A program made the translations under genes and the position numbers. Source: Balneolaceae bacterium (GTDB taxonomy: Bacteria > Bacteroidota > Rhodothermia > Balneolales > Balneolaceae). Taken from it: DNA of 64,000 bases. Location of the stretch: contig JAXHMK010000004.1 of NCBI GenBank assembly GCA_034521495.1, positions 434,001 through 498,000 of the forward strand, written 5' to 3'. This document shows positions 45,259 to 54,226 of the stretch, piece by piece (positions within the stretch are counted from its first letter, which is position 1; the number at the start of each line of letters is the position of its first letter). Below the pieces are notes generated by a model that did no database searches, had not been told where the DNA came from, and was given only the letters and a program-made list of their open reading frames with translations.

Positions 45259-45810
45259 TTATTTCACTACACTCATTTTTTTAATCTCTGAAAAATCATC
45301 TGTTAAAAGCCGATATAAATAGATACCGGTTGCCAATCCACTCACATCTACATCCACATGATGGCGGCCGGAGTCGGCTTCTCGGTCTTCCAGCGTGGCG
45401 ATGTGGCGGCCGTCAATCGAATAGAGGTCAATTTTTACATGTTGATCCGACGGCAAGTCATACCGGATCGTAGTATATGGATAAAACGGATTGGGATAAT
45501 TTTGAAACAATCGAACTTGCTGCGGCGGACCGGGATCTTCACCCAACAATGGTTCGGATGTAACATGAATCTCTGAAATATTCAGCATGGAGCGCTGACC
45601 ACTTTCTTCATCCACGCGTTCCCCGGAGTAATAATATCTCCATAAAAGCTGGACGTTCGGTTGATCTTCCGCATCGGCGGGAAGGGTTACCGGCCCGATG
45701 GATTCGAAATGCCCCGCTTCTTCGTTTCGCACATACTCAACCTGGTTTCCCTCTTCATCCAACACATCCCGAAAAGGTTCATCTGCATCTGTTCGATATT
45801 GCAGGCGCAA
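45259..45810 (-). CDS. C-terminal part of the CotH protein with T9SS sorting domain (out of frame)
   Basis: 183 residues continuing the preceding large gene in another frame: LRLQYRTDADEPFRDVLDEE, a discoidin-like or lamin-type beta region, then a T9SS type A sorting domain (QVRLFQNYPNPFYPYTTIRY, ending ATGIYLYRLLTDDFSEIKK, MSVVK). If the shift near 45815-45830 is real, the secreted protein ends without this domain and could not be anchored or exported by type IX secretion. Confidence 0.85.
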   Translation of the reverse strand: MRLQYRTDADEPFRDVLDEEGNQVEYVRNEEAGHFESIGPVTLPADAEDQPNVQLLWRYYYSGERVDEESGQRSMLNISEIHVTSEPLLGEDPGPPQQVRLFQNYPNPFYPYTTIRYDLPSDQHVKIDLYSIDGRHIATLEDREADSGRHHVDVDVSGLATGIYLYRLLTDDFSEIKKMSVVK

Positions 45811-45811
45811 A

Positions 45812-48532
45812 TTATAAATTCGTCGAGTTGGGTTCTACGGTTCCGGCTGTCCAGTTTACTCGTACTGAACCCTGCCCCTCCGTATTCAAAAAGAGAACAG
45901 CGCCGCCCAACCGGGTTCCCGGGTAGCCGTAATTTCCATCGCTATTTCCAGTATTGATAAAGGCGAATCCATCTGCACCCAGCCCGTTAATCCGGGTTCT
46001 GGAATCCAGATTATATACGCCCTGTGTCACACCCGCTATGGATGCATTCAGTCCCGGTTCAGTTTCATCCATATAGACAAAAGCCATCGATTCGGGATAC
46101 GTGTTTGCCGGCGCAACGGCGTACCATTCCGAAAAGTGATAGCTGGTGTCTGCCAACACATGAGGCTCAAAATCAGCCAGGGAAAGATCTTCAAAAACGG
46201 CGGTGATGTTATCAGTTGTATCCGGTAGAACGGTCAGTTCCTGTTCATACACCTGTTTTCCATCCACAACCCAGTGCGAATGTTGATTGCCGATTTCGGG
46301 ATCTGTTTTTAGGGTAACGGGAATCCCCGAAAAGTAAGTACCTGTCCACGGATAGGCATCGGCTGCAATGCCGGGCGTTTCGGGCGAAATCAACAGAGAG
46401 TTTACGCGGATTTTTCCCTGATCTGAATTTTCCAGATTAACAGTAATGGTTTCTGTGGATTCAATCCCAAAATGATTAAGAATATTTTGCCACAAAAAAT
46501 CGGGCCGCTTTTCTGCGAATCTTCTCATTCCGTTTACAAAACCATTCCACTGACCGATATGCGTTGGATAGTGCCACCTCTGGATAAATTGAGGCATCTC
46601 CGGTGCAATTTGGTTCTGAAACCGGTCGATGATATCCAACACCCGATCTGTTTGGAATGAGGTATTCAGATGGTCTGCCATCCGGTTGATGAAATCGTGC
46701 TTGAAGGATTCGTTTTCCAACAAGTTTCGCATTATTAGGTTGGGCCATTCGGCCCCCTGGTATCCGTCGGGGCGGGTGACCCATGAAAGCATGTTGTTAT
46801 TCGGTTCGCGCGTGAAACCGAAACTGGCATCCAGGTCATAAAACATCCATCGCCAGCGTCCGTCGTGACCTGCCGGCGAATTTTCATTATAGGGTATATC
46901 AAGTCGCCAGAAGTCGATATTACCATGCGGCCAGTCGGTATTGATGAAATAGATTTCGGCGGTAAAGTAATCCAGGTAATTGTCTATGTCCATCAGGGTT
47001 TTTACGGAATCCATATTGGCTTCAACAGAGAGATCTTCGGAGTCGATGAAATTCACCATATCCTGATAAGGCCAGTTGGTGCCGTATTCAATCTCCCAGC
47101 GGTTGGTCAGGTAGTCGATATTATCGCCATCCACGCCATAAACCCGTTCCAGGTAATTATCGTCGAACCGCTCACGGATGTTGTGAATGCCCCAATACTC
47201 CCCGTTGATATACACAACCGTGGGCCGGTACGCCTGCGTATCCATATTAAAATGCCGGACGATTTCATGCGCCGCCGCATCCCGAAACATGGTATATCCC
47301 TGGTCATTTCCTGAATTTCTGAGGATCAACCGCTCATATTCATCATAATCTTGATTGGGAAAAATCTCGTAGTTGATGCTGCTCTCACCATAATCGCCGC
47401 GTGCATAAAGCCGAAGACTCTTTTGGGCATACCGCCTTGTATAACTCCCGTGAATCCGCACGCCAATCTGTTGAGAAACCTGCAACTCTCCATTCTCATC
47501 AAAAAATTCAAAGGAGGATTCCCGCTCCCAGTTTTCCCCGCGTTGGTAGTAATTGCCGGTATCATCCCGACCGTCGTAATGCACGCCGGGAACGTAGATT
47601 CCCTCCTCCTCTCCAAAAAAATTGAGGCTGTCTGTGGTGATGGAGATCACCGGGAGTTGGTGTTTACTACTGCCTTCCGGGAACACAAAAAAGGTATATG
47701 TAGATTGAGATGGTTGAAATCCCTCCTTCACCGCTTTTACCCGCAAAACCGTTCCTTTGGGAATCAGCACATCCGGTTCTTGAAATCCGTACCGGCCGCC
47801 CATAAAATTGGTGGGAATGGTTGAATATGAATTTGGCTCGCTGCTTCTGTCTGTGATGGAGATGGGGCCATCATACACCGCAGATTCTTCCGTCGGGGTT
47901 GATCCGTCCAGCGTGTAATAGAAGGTAACATCCTCGCGGGAATGGGAAATTTCGAGATTAAAGGCAGATGTGTAAAAACCCGGTTCGTTAGAAAGATCGG
48001 GTTCTTCCAGAGGATCATTCATCGCTTCTGTGGTATTGGCCTCGCCCGGGGTTGGTTCATCAAACCGAAACCATTCGCCGGTGCCGTCGGGTTGGCGGCC
48101 TATTGAGATATCCTCCTCCAATTCTCTTTCGGGGGATTGATCCAGGAGCGTTCCGTCGGAATGAGTTAAGAACACCTCTTCGCCACCGGCCGACACGCCG
48201 TAGTTTGTATGAAGTTCTGATCCCGGAACGGATCGATCTTTATCAGATGCCCAGATCAGCATAAAATCTCCCGGCTGAATAGTGGTGTCGGGGAAGGCCC
48301 ATTTGAACGGTTCGTCGCCATCATCCGAAAGGCCAAAGCCCGAAAGGTTGATTGGTTCATCGCCGGAGTTGAAAATTTCGATCCAGTCTTCGAAATCGGC
48401 GTCTTCATCGGCCAACGTGGTTTCGTTGGAAGAGAGGATTTCGTTGAGGTGTAGGTTTTGAGCAAAGAGAGGAGTGAGGCCGAATCCAAAAAGGAAAAAG
48501 ATGAAAACGAATTTTTTAAATAGGGTAGTCAT
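45812..48532 (-). CDS. Secreted lamin-tail / CotH-kinase protein (main part)
   Basis: 906 residues. Signal peptide (FVFIFFLFGFGLTPLFAQ, about 8-25), a lamin-tail domain (about 27-150; ADFEDWIEIFNSGDEPINLS), a chitobiase/beta-hexosaminidase-like C-terminal stretch (EPGFYTSAFNLEIS, YYTLDGSTPT), then a CotH protein-kinase-like domain (about 285-640: SLRLYARGDYG, YVNGEYWGIHNIRERFDDNY is replaced here as INGEYWGIHNIRERFDDNYL, and WRWMFYDLDASFGF with the metal-binding D-x-D, about 553-566). CotH proteins are atypical kinases. The frame ends NSTNL; removing one base restores STRRIYNLRLQYR and joins the sorting-domain part. Confidence 0.88.
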   Translation of the reverse strand: MTTLFKKFVFIFFLFGFGLTPLFAQNLHLNEILSSNETTLADEDADFEDWIEIFNSGDEPINLSGFGLSDDGDEPFKWAFPDTTIQPGDFMLIWASDKDRSVPGSELHTNYGVSAGGEEVFLTHSDGTLLDQSPERELEEDISIGRQPDGTGEWFRFDEPTPGEANTTEAMNDPLEEPDLSNEPGFYTSAFNLEISHSREDVTFYYTLDGSTPTEESAVYDGPISITDRSSEPNSYSTIPTNFMGGRYGFQEPDVLIPKGTVLRVKAVKEGFQPSQSTYTFFVFPEGSSKHQLPVISITTDSLNFFGEEEGIYVPGVHYDGRDDTGNYYQRGENWERESSFEFFDENGELQVSQQIGVRIHGSYTRRYAQKSLRLYARGDYGESSINYEIFPNQDYDEYERLILRNSGNDQGYTMFRDAAAHEIVRHFNMDTQAYRPTVVYINGEYWGIHNIRERFDDNYLERVYGVDGDNIDYLTNRWEIEYGTNWPYQDMVNFIDSEDLSVEANMDSVKTLMDIDNYLDYFTAEIYFINTDWPHGNIDFWRLDIPYNENSPAGHDGRWRWMFYDLDASFGFTREPNNNMLSWVTRPDGYQGAEWPNLIMRNLLENESFKHDFINRMADHLNTSFQTDRVLDIIDRFQNQIAPEMPQFIQRWHYPTHIGQWNGFVNGMRRFAEKRPDFLWQNILNHFGIESTETITVNLENSDQGKIRVNSLLISPETPGIAADAYPWTGTYFSGIPVTLKTDPEIGNQHSHWVVDGKQVYEQELTVLPDTTDNITAVFEDLSLADFEPHVLADTSYHFSEWYAVAPANTYPESMAFVYMDETEPGLNASIAGVTQGVYNLDSRTRINGLGADGFAFINTGNSDGNYGYPGTRLGGAVLFLNTEGQGSVRVNWTAGTVEPNSTNL

Positions 48533-48716
48533 TACGCCTCTCAGTAAATTAAGGACCGGTGATGAAAACGGTCTAAGGATGTAGTAAAATAATCAGACTA
48601 CAAACAAATACAACCTATTCCTTTGCAATTCATTTGAGCAGTCAATATCTATCTTATAGAAGAAAAGGATGTGAAAAATTTCAGCAAGAGATTCAAATTT
48701 ATCAAACGGACCAAGT

Positions 48717-49676
48717 ATGAAAACAATCCTGCCTATTTTAGTCTTTTTAGTCGCCAATTTCACGTTCGGTTGTTCTGATAATTCAACCGACCCGAAAGAA
48801 GAGGAAGAAAACGAAAAAACATCTACAAATTATGTGTCTGAGGTTTACTATTTAACCGGCACGGAGATTGACAGAGATCCCGACTGCTTTCCTTGCACGG
48901 TAGAGTTTGAATACAGCTATGATACAACGTGGGTGGCCTCAGTCGTATCGGTGAAATACCTGGAAGAAAATCCCGACTCGGTCCAGTTTTTTGGACTCAA
49001 TGGTGCAAATTCCGGGCGCAAATCTGCTTTCCCACAAAACTGTAGAGAGAGCGAGGTACTTTATGAGTATTGTGTTTATGCATCATACAATAACGGGTTG
49101 ATAACATTGGACCTTTTTAGATCGGGTTATTTATATGAGGGAGAAGGATCACTACAAAATGACGAGTTGCAGATCAATGGCTTGTTTAAGTACAGGGGAG
49201 ATAGTGTTGGATATGATTTGTCTGGTCGAAAAATTGAAGGACTTGGCGGGTTAGGGGAACCGGAGTATCCTCACACCGGCCTCTACTTCGTAGGTGGCGA
49301 AAAAAGAACAACCAGCTATTCCGATTGGCCCATCCCTGAAGGAGAAGTGCCGGAGGTTGAAACTGAGCGAGTTGAGTTTTCAATCCATCTAAAAGTACAG
49401 GATGACCAGGAAACGATTCGATTTGTGGGACTTCACGGAGCCGATGCCGGTGAGATGGAAAATCGGGTCTATCCCGATTGCACGGTTTCAGAAGATTGTG
49501 TGATTCTTGGACAATCAACCGGCACGGAGTCGTTTGAAATTGATATAGAAAACAATGGACGAACATTTACAGCAACCGGAAATGCAAGGAGTACTGATTT
49601 TCAACTCAATGGCCAATATCAATATCAAAATGTCACGATTGATTATGACTTAGAGGGGCAAATGTATATTGAGTAG
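48717..49676 (+). CDS. Lipoprotein of unknown function
   Basis: 319 residues. Signal peptide with lipobox NFTFGC (Cys about 19), then an acidic linker and two similar halves: FPCTVEFEYSYDTTWVASVV, VQFFGLNGANSGRKSAFPQN in the first, and RVEFSIHLKVQDDQETIRFV, GLHGADAGEMENRVYPDCTV in the second. The internal duplication (F-x-G-L-x-G-A-x-x-G and C-x-V-x-E/S-x-x-C) suggests two beta domains. I know no family. Divergent from the CotH gene (184 bp apart); it may share the region that controls it. Confidence 0.7.
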   Translation: MKTILPILVFLVANFTFGCSDNSTDPKEEEENEKTSTNYVSEVYYLTGTEIDRDPDCFPCTVEFEYSYDTTWVASVVSVKYLEENPDSVQFFGLNGANSGRKSAFPQNCRESEVLYEYCVYASYNNGLITLDLFRSGYLYEGEGSLQNDELQINGLFKYRGDSVGYDLSGRKIEGLGGLGEPEYPHTGLYFVGGEKRTTSYSDWPIPEGEVPEVETERVEFSIHLKVQDDQETIRFVGLHGADAGEMENRVYPDCTVSEDCVILGQSTGTESFEIDIENNGRTFTATGNARSTDFQLNGQYQYQNVTIDYDLEGQMYIE

Positions 49677-49689
49677 TAGAAGAATAATT

Positions 49690-50026
49690 TGAGATCTCTG
49701 ATATGCGGTATGCGATCTCAGATCTAAATTTTCAAAGTCATCGGATAAGTGTTGGTGGCGTAAAACAAAAATTAAAATAGTTCCACTCATCCGATGACTG
49801 AAACCTTCGCATATCTGAGATCAAATATCTCCAATCGCATATCAAGCCTTCCAACAAAAACTTCCCTAACATCCCTTTGCAAAGAATGGTACATTTATTG
49901 AACATTCAGGTGGTTTAGAATGAAGTTCAAGTTTTTGAAAAGAACAAAGATTTTGTCATTCTGAACTTGATTCAGAATCCCCATATTTTAATACGACAGG
50001 AGATCCTGAATCAAGTTCAGGATGAC
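49690..50026. repeat. Two different inverted-repeat units in the gap before the TPR gene
   Basis: 49690-49845: a long imperfect palindrome with arms GATCTCTGATATGCGG / CGCATATCTGAGATC and inner TCAAAGTCATCGGATAAGTG / CACTCATCCGATGACTGA, about 150 bp overall. 49955-50026: family H copy 2 (GTCATTCTGAACTTGATTCA and TCAAGTTCAGGATGAC). No gene in the 451-bp gap. Confidence 0.8.
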
Positions 50027-50127
50027 CGATACAAAGTTACTCTTTTCATAATCTCGAAATCTTGAAATTATAATTACTTTTCCATTCGCTCGTTCTAAGA
50101 ACGGCGAAGAACGAATTCATACAATTG

Positions 50128-51828
50128 ATGATAAAACGATCCCTGCAATTTCTTCTCACAATCTTTTTGTTGCTTCCTGCGGCTATCGAAGCACAAGACA
50201 CGACTTCTGTCGATGAAAATATGGCCGAAGCCCTGGACTACTACATCCAGGGCATCAACGATTTTGAAAACCAGGATTATGAACTGGCACTCGATAAACT
50301 GACGGCAGCTCACCTGAAATTGTCGGATCACGCCGGTGTGAATTATGCTTTGTCGGATGTGTACCTGGAGATCGATGATTATACAAATGCCGCCTACTAT
50401 GGACAGATTGCAGCGGAACTGGAACCGGAAAACAAATGGTATCATCTGCACCTGGCGCGGGTTTACACTGAGTCGGGACGAAATGAGCAGGCGATCAATT
50501 CTCTGAATAAAATCCTCGAGTATCATCCAAATGATATAGATGTGCTCTATCGGCTGGCTGAAAATTATAAGGAGATTGGTCAGCTTGAAAAATCCAACGA
50601 GATGCTGGATAAAATCCTCGACCTGAGAGGCAGTGCTTTTGAAATTCACCTGAGTAAATTCCAGAATTACAATGCGCTCAACCAAAATGAGAATGCACTG
50701 GCCGAGCTTCAGAAAATGCGTGAATTGAACCCGGGAAATCTGAGTACGCTTCATACCATCAGCCAATTCTATCTTGAGCTGGATAAAGAGCAGGAGGCGA
50801 AAGATGTGTTAATGGAGGCGCGGGATCGAAATCCAAATGATACAAATACGCTGATTCTATTGGCAGAGATCTATGTCGAAAATAACAACTGGGAGGAACT
50901 GGGCAATACATTTGTGATGATGGTGGAGAACCCGATGATCAATCCGCGGCAAAAAATGGAACTTGTGCGCTTTTTGATGGTGAAATATCAAAACGAACCG
51001 GAGCAGAAAATTCTTGAGGAGCAAACCCGAAAAGTGATTGAGGCATTGAGCGAAGAGGAACCCGATTATGCTCCTGCCCAGTTGGTAGCTGCGGATTATT
51101 ACCTGCAAAACAACCAGATGGAACGGGCACTGGTGAACCTGGAACGGGCTACGGAGATCAATCCGGACCAGGCGGAGGCATGGGCCCAGCGAATCCAGGT
51201 GCTGTTTAGTTTGGGGCGATATGAGGAAGTGATTGAACTTTCGGATCAGGCGAATGAAAATGCCCCCGATAATGCGTTTGTGCAATTTTTTACGGGAGCT
51301 TCGTACATGTTTGAAGGTCAGCATGAGCAGGCGGAAACCTGGCTGGAAAATGCAACGATGGCTCCATCGCGGCGAAATTTTCGATCCGCTATTTACGGAA
51401 CTCTGGGTGATGTTAAACAGGAGCTCGATAAATGGGATGAAACCGTGGATGCATATGAACGTGCCCTTCGGCTCGATCCGGCAAATACCACAGCGATGAA
51501 CAATTACGCCTATTACCTGTCGGTTAGAGAAGAGAATTTAGAAAAAGCATTGCAGATGGCAACGGAAGCCGTAGAATCCAACCCCGAAAACTCATCTTTC
51601 CTGGATACGCTGGGATGGGTCTATTTCAAGATGGAGAATTATGAACAGGCCCGAAACTACATTCAACAATCGATCGATACCGGTGAAGCAAGTGCCGAAG
51701 TATTTGAGCATATGGGAGATGTTTTTGAAGCGCAAGGCGATATGGATGCGGCCAGAGAATGGTGGCAAAAAGCATTGGACGAAGATTCCGAACGTACGCA
51801 CCTCAATGAAAAACTCGAACAGATTTGA
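50128..51828 (+). CDS. TPR-repeat protein
   Basis: 566 residues from ATG 50128 (a TTG lies 3 bp upstream). Signal peptide (LQFLLTIFLLLPAAIEAQ, about 6-23) then about a dozen TPR motifs in tandem (for example NYALSDVYLEIDDYTNAAYY about 72-91, RDALRLDPANTTAMNNYAYY-like near 445-465, SFLDTLGWVYFKMENYEQAR about 491-510). It is likely a periplasmic or outer-membrane-associated scaffold. Followed by DUF4292 and an EnvC-like protein with short or no gaps; this trio is common in Bacteroidota and is likely one operon. Confidence 0.92.
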   Translation: MIKRSLQFLLTIFLLLPAAIEAQDTTSVDENMAEALDYYIQGINDFENQDYELALDKLTAAHLKLSDHAGVNYALSDVYLEIDDYTNAAYYGQIAAELEPENKWYHLHLARVYTESGRNEQAINSLNKILEYHPNDIDVLYRLAENYKEIGQLEKSNEMLDKILDLRGSAFEIHLSKFQNYNALNQNENALAELQKMRELNPGNLSTLHTISQFYLELDKEQEAKDVLMEARDRNPNDTNTLILLAEIYVENNNWEELGNTFVMMVENPMINPRQKMELVRFLMVKYQNEPEQKILEEQTRKVIEALSEEEPDYAPAQLVAADYYLQNNQMERALVNLERATEINPDQAEAWAQRIQVLFSLGRYEEVIELSDQANENAPDNAFVQFFTGASYMFEGQHEQAETWLENATMAPSRRNFRSAIYGTLGDVKQELDKWDETVDAYERALRLDPANTTAMNNYAYYLSVREENLEKALQMATEAVESNPENSSFLDTLGWVYFKMENYEQARNYIQQSIDTGEASAEVFEHMGDVFEAQGDMDAAREWWQKALDEDSERTHLNEKLEQI

Positions 51829-51899
51829 TCGGTTTGAAGTACTCTATGAAAGCTCTTCATGTTCCATTTGTCATTGCGAAGATGTTGGCCAAAAATGAT

Positions 51900-51976
51900 G
51901 TCATTCTGAACTTGATTCAGAATCTCCATTCGTTGATCAAGCTTGGTGATACCGGATCGGGGTCCGGCATGACCAA
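51900..51976. repeat. Family H half-copy within the 5' reading frame of the DUF4292 gene
   Basis: GTCATTCTGAACTTGATTCA GAATCTCC is one arm of family H, continued by ...CCGGATCGGGGTCCGG... as a second short hairpin. In the open frame it translates as DVILNLIQNLHSLIKLGDTG, a telling sign of repeat translation rather than protein. Confidence 0.8.
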
Positions 51977-52007
51977 ACTAAGCTTATTATCTTCTTTCAC
52001 ATCCTTT

Positions 52008-52808
52008 TTGGCCAACATCAAAAAAGCTGATTCTTATACGGACAGCTTCTTTAAACGTATATCACTCCCAGGAATTATGTTACTGCTTCTCTTCATGATC
52101 TCCTGTAGCTCATCCAGTGAATTAATCGAGAGCGAAGAGAATCTCACCGAGGCATCTATCTCTGTAAATCAACTATTGGAATCTGTTCCGAACTATCGGG
52201 AATCGCTTCAAACGATTTCCGGAAGCGGACGAGCAATTGTTAGCGAACCTGGAAACAGTGAGCGGGTAACACTTCAGTTTTTATCAAACCGGCAAGAAAG
52301 CCTGATCACCGTTCGGACCAGTGTTGGCATTGAGGGCGGGCAAATTTTTGTGGATTCAGATTCACTCCTGGTCTACAACCGTGTGGATAAATTTGCTGAA
52401 AAAGTGCCATTGAACCAGGGTAAACTGACAAGCGTCGGATCCATCGCCTCGGTGAATATGCTGGATCTTTTTAACTATACATTTACCGAATCAGATGTGG
52501 AGGGATTGTTTGAAACGGAGGATCTGTATGTAGCAATTCTGGTGAATCGGGTAAGAGTTCAGGTGGCAAAAGAGACCGGCAGAGTTTTGGAGGTGAATGT
52601 GCCTGAGGGGATTCAGGCGGTTCCGTACGGCCGGATTATTTATGAAGGGTATGGCGTTATCGAAGGGTTTCAACTACCGCGAAAAATCACGATTTTTAGC
52701 CGGGACGGTAAATCACGAGCCACGTTATTGGTTCAGAATTTAGAGATCAACGAAGAATTACCCGAGCTCGGAATCGAGCTTCCCGATGATATTCCCATTT
52801 ACAGGTGA
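52008..52808 (+). CDS. DUF4292 lipoprotein
   Basis: DUF4292 (LolA/LppX-like fold) lipoprotein. The frame is open from 51825, overlapping the TPR stop, but residues up to about 52000 derive from a dispersed repeat, so the real start is downstream. TTG 52008 gives MANIKKADSYTDSFFKRISL and a good lipobox MISC (Cys about 31); ATG 52077 gives a very short MLLLLFMISC without basic residues. The mature part has SISVNQLLESVPNYRESLQT, SGSGRAIVSEPGNSERVTLQ and ends VQNLEINEELPELGIELPDD. Such proteins may carry lipid or lipoproteins. Overlaps the next gene by a few bases. Confidence 0.85.
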   Translation: MANIKKADSYTDSFFKRISLPGIMLLLLFMISCSSSSELIESEENLTEASISVNQLLESVPNYRESLQTISGSGRAIVSEPGNSERVTLQFLSNRQESLITVRTSVGIEGGQIFVDSDSLLVYNRVDKFAEKVPLNQGKLTSVGSIASVNMLDLFNYTFTESDVEGLFETEDLYVAILVNRVRVQVAKETGRVLEVNVPEGIQAVPYGRIIYEGYGVIEGFQLPRKITIFSRDGKSRATLLVQNLEINEELPELGIELPDDIPIYR

Positions 52809-52813
52809 CAGGT

Positions 52814-54076
52814 ATGATGAACCTCAAATCCTTTTTGATGACATGCTTTATTGCATTGATTGCAATGGCGGGTGTGTCTCAGGCCCAATCATCGTACGAG
52901 AGAATGCGGGCCGAAATCCTGGAACGGCAGCAATCTACCCGTTCGCAGATTGAAACGCTGGATGAGCAGATTGAAACATATACCCGGCGCCTAAATGAAA
53001 GAACGGAAGAGTATGATGAGGTTTATCAGCAATTTGAAGAGCTGAATCGCCTGATCTCCCTCCAACAAGAACGCCTCCGGCAGATGAACCGGGAACAGCG
53101 CCAGATCCAGGAGGAGATTACGTTGATTCAAAACAACCAGGCTGAGCTCAGGCAACGGTTGACTGCCCTTTTGAATGAGTATAAAGAGAGCCTGACCTAC
53201 CTGTATAAGCACGGACGAACCACAGAGCTTGCGCTACTTCTGACCTCTGCATCTATCAATCAATTGATGGTTCGAACATTTTACCTTGCCAGATTCAATG
53301 ATTATTTGCAGGAGCAATTGAACGAGATTGAAGAGACCCGGCTGCAACTTGAGCAATCGAGGCAGGATTTGGAAGCATCAAGTGAAAGAAACCAGATTGC
53401 CCTTCAGGAAATTGAGGCTGAGACTGAAAATTTGGAACAACAACAGGCGAGGCAACAGCAGATGGTTCATTCACTCAAACAGGATATTGCAAACCTGGAA
53501 GAGCAGAAACAGAGCCGGGAGCAGCAGAAGAGAAATTTAGAGGATACAATGGAAAATCTGATCCGGGAGGAGGAGCGATTGCGCCGGGCGGAATCATCGG
53601 GGGAAAGTGTTGTAAGACGTGAAATGTCTGTTAGTGATAGTGAACTGAATGAGTACGAAGCAGATTTTAGGGATCAACGAGGTCGGCTCCCCTGGCCGGT
53701 GGAAAACGGAACCATCACCGAAAAATTTGGCGAACGTGTGCACCCGGTGTTTGGAACACGAACTACAAATTTGGGTGTGGATATTGCCGCTCCGCCGGCC
53801 TCAACAGTAAGAGTTGTAAACGGCGGCTACGTCTATGGAATTCAGCCGCTCCAGGGTTACGGTGATGTGGTATTTGTGAGTCATGGCGACTATAAAACCG
53901 CTTATGGAAATTTGAGTGAAATCTATGTGAGAAAAAACCAGGTGCTCAGCAAAGGCGATATGATCGGCCTTTCAGGAGACGGAAACTCTATTCGCGGTGA
54001 GGTGCTTTTCTTTTTAATCCGGGACGGCAGCCAGATGGTGGATCCGGAGTTGTGGCTCGAAGAGGCAAGGTTGTAA
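52814..54076 (+). CDS. envC: EnvC-like murein hydrolase activator (coiled coil plus degenerate LytM/M23 domain)
   Basis: 420 residues: signal peptide (FLMTCFIALIAMAGVSQAQ), long coiled coil (about 30-270), and a C-terminal LytM domain (about 300-420). In active M23 peptidases the zinc ligands are H-x(3)-D and H-x-H; here the first position is TTNLGVDIAAP (His replaced by Asn) and the last reads AYGNL where YAHL is usual, so it is catalytically dead. This is the EnvC/NlpD condition: it activates amidases that split septal peptidoglycan. The start is ATG 52814, inside the DUF4292 end. Confidence 0.9.
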   Translation: MMNLKSFLMTCFIALIAMAGVSQAQSSYERMRAEILERQQSTRSQIETLDEQIETYTRRLNERTEEYDEVYQQFEELNRLISLQQERLRQMNREQRQIQEEITLIQNNQAELRQRLTALLNEYKESLTYLYKHGRTTELALLLTSASINQLMVRTFYLARFNDYLQEQLNEIEETRLQLEQSRQDLEASSERNQIALQEIEAETENLEQQQARQQQMVHSLKQDIANLEEQKQSREQQKRNLEDTMENLIREEERLRRAESSGESVVRREMSVSDSELNEYEADFRDQRGRLPWPVENGTITEKFGERVHPVFGTRTTNLGVDIAAPPASTVRVVNGGYVYGIQPLQGYGDVVFVSHGDYKTAYGNLSEIYVRKNQVLSKGDMIGLSGDGNSIRGEVLFFLIRDGSQMVDPELWLEEARL

Positions 54077-54078
54077 AA

Positions 54079-54222
54079 ATCCCCCTTGGAAGGGGGAAAG
54101 TGAAATGAGCGTTTAGCGAATGAACTCGGGGGATGTCCTGATGATCACATTTATGACCACAAACACCCCTCTGAGTTTTTCAAGAACGTTTGAAAAACTC
54201 TGTCTCCCCTCAATGGGAGAAT
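54079..54222. repeat. Dispersed palindromic element, family P, copy (full) between EnvC and SerA
   Basis: CCCCCTTGGAAGGGGG, AAGTGAAATGAGCGTTTAGC, GAACTCGGGGGATGTCC, a 26-nt centre, AACACCCCTCTGAG, the hairpin GAGTTTTTCAA-GAACG-TTTGAAAAACTC and TCTCCCCTCAATGGGAGA. Convergent genes on both sides; it may act as terminator for both. Confidence 0.9.
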
Positions 54223-54226
54223 TAGT

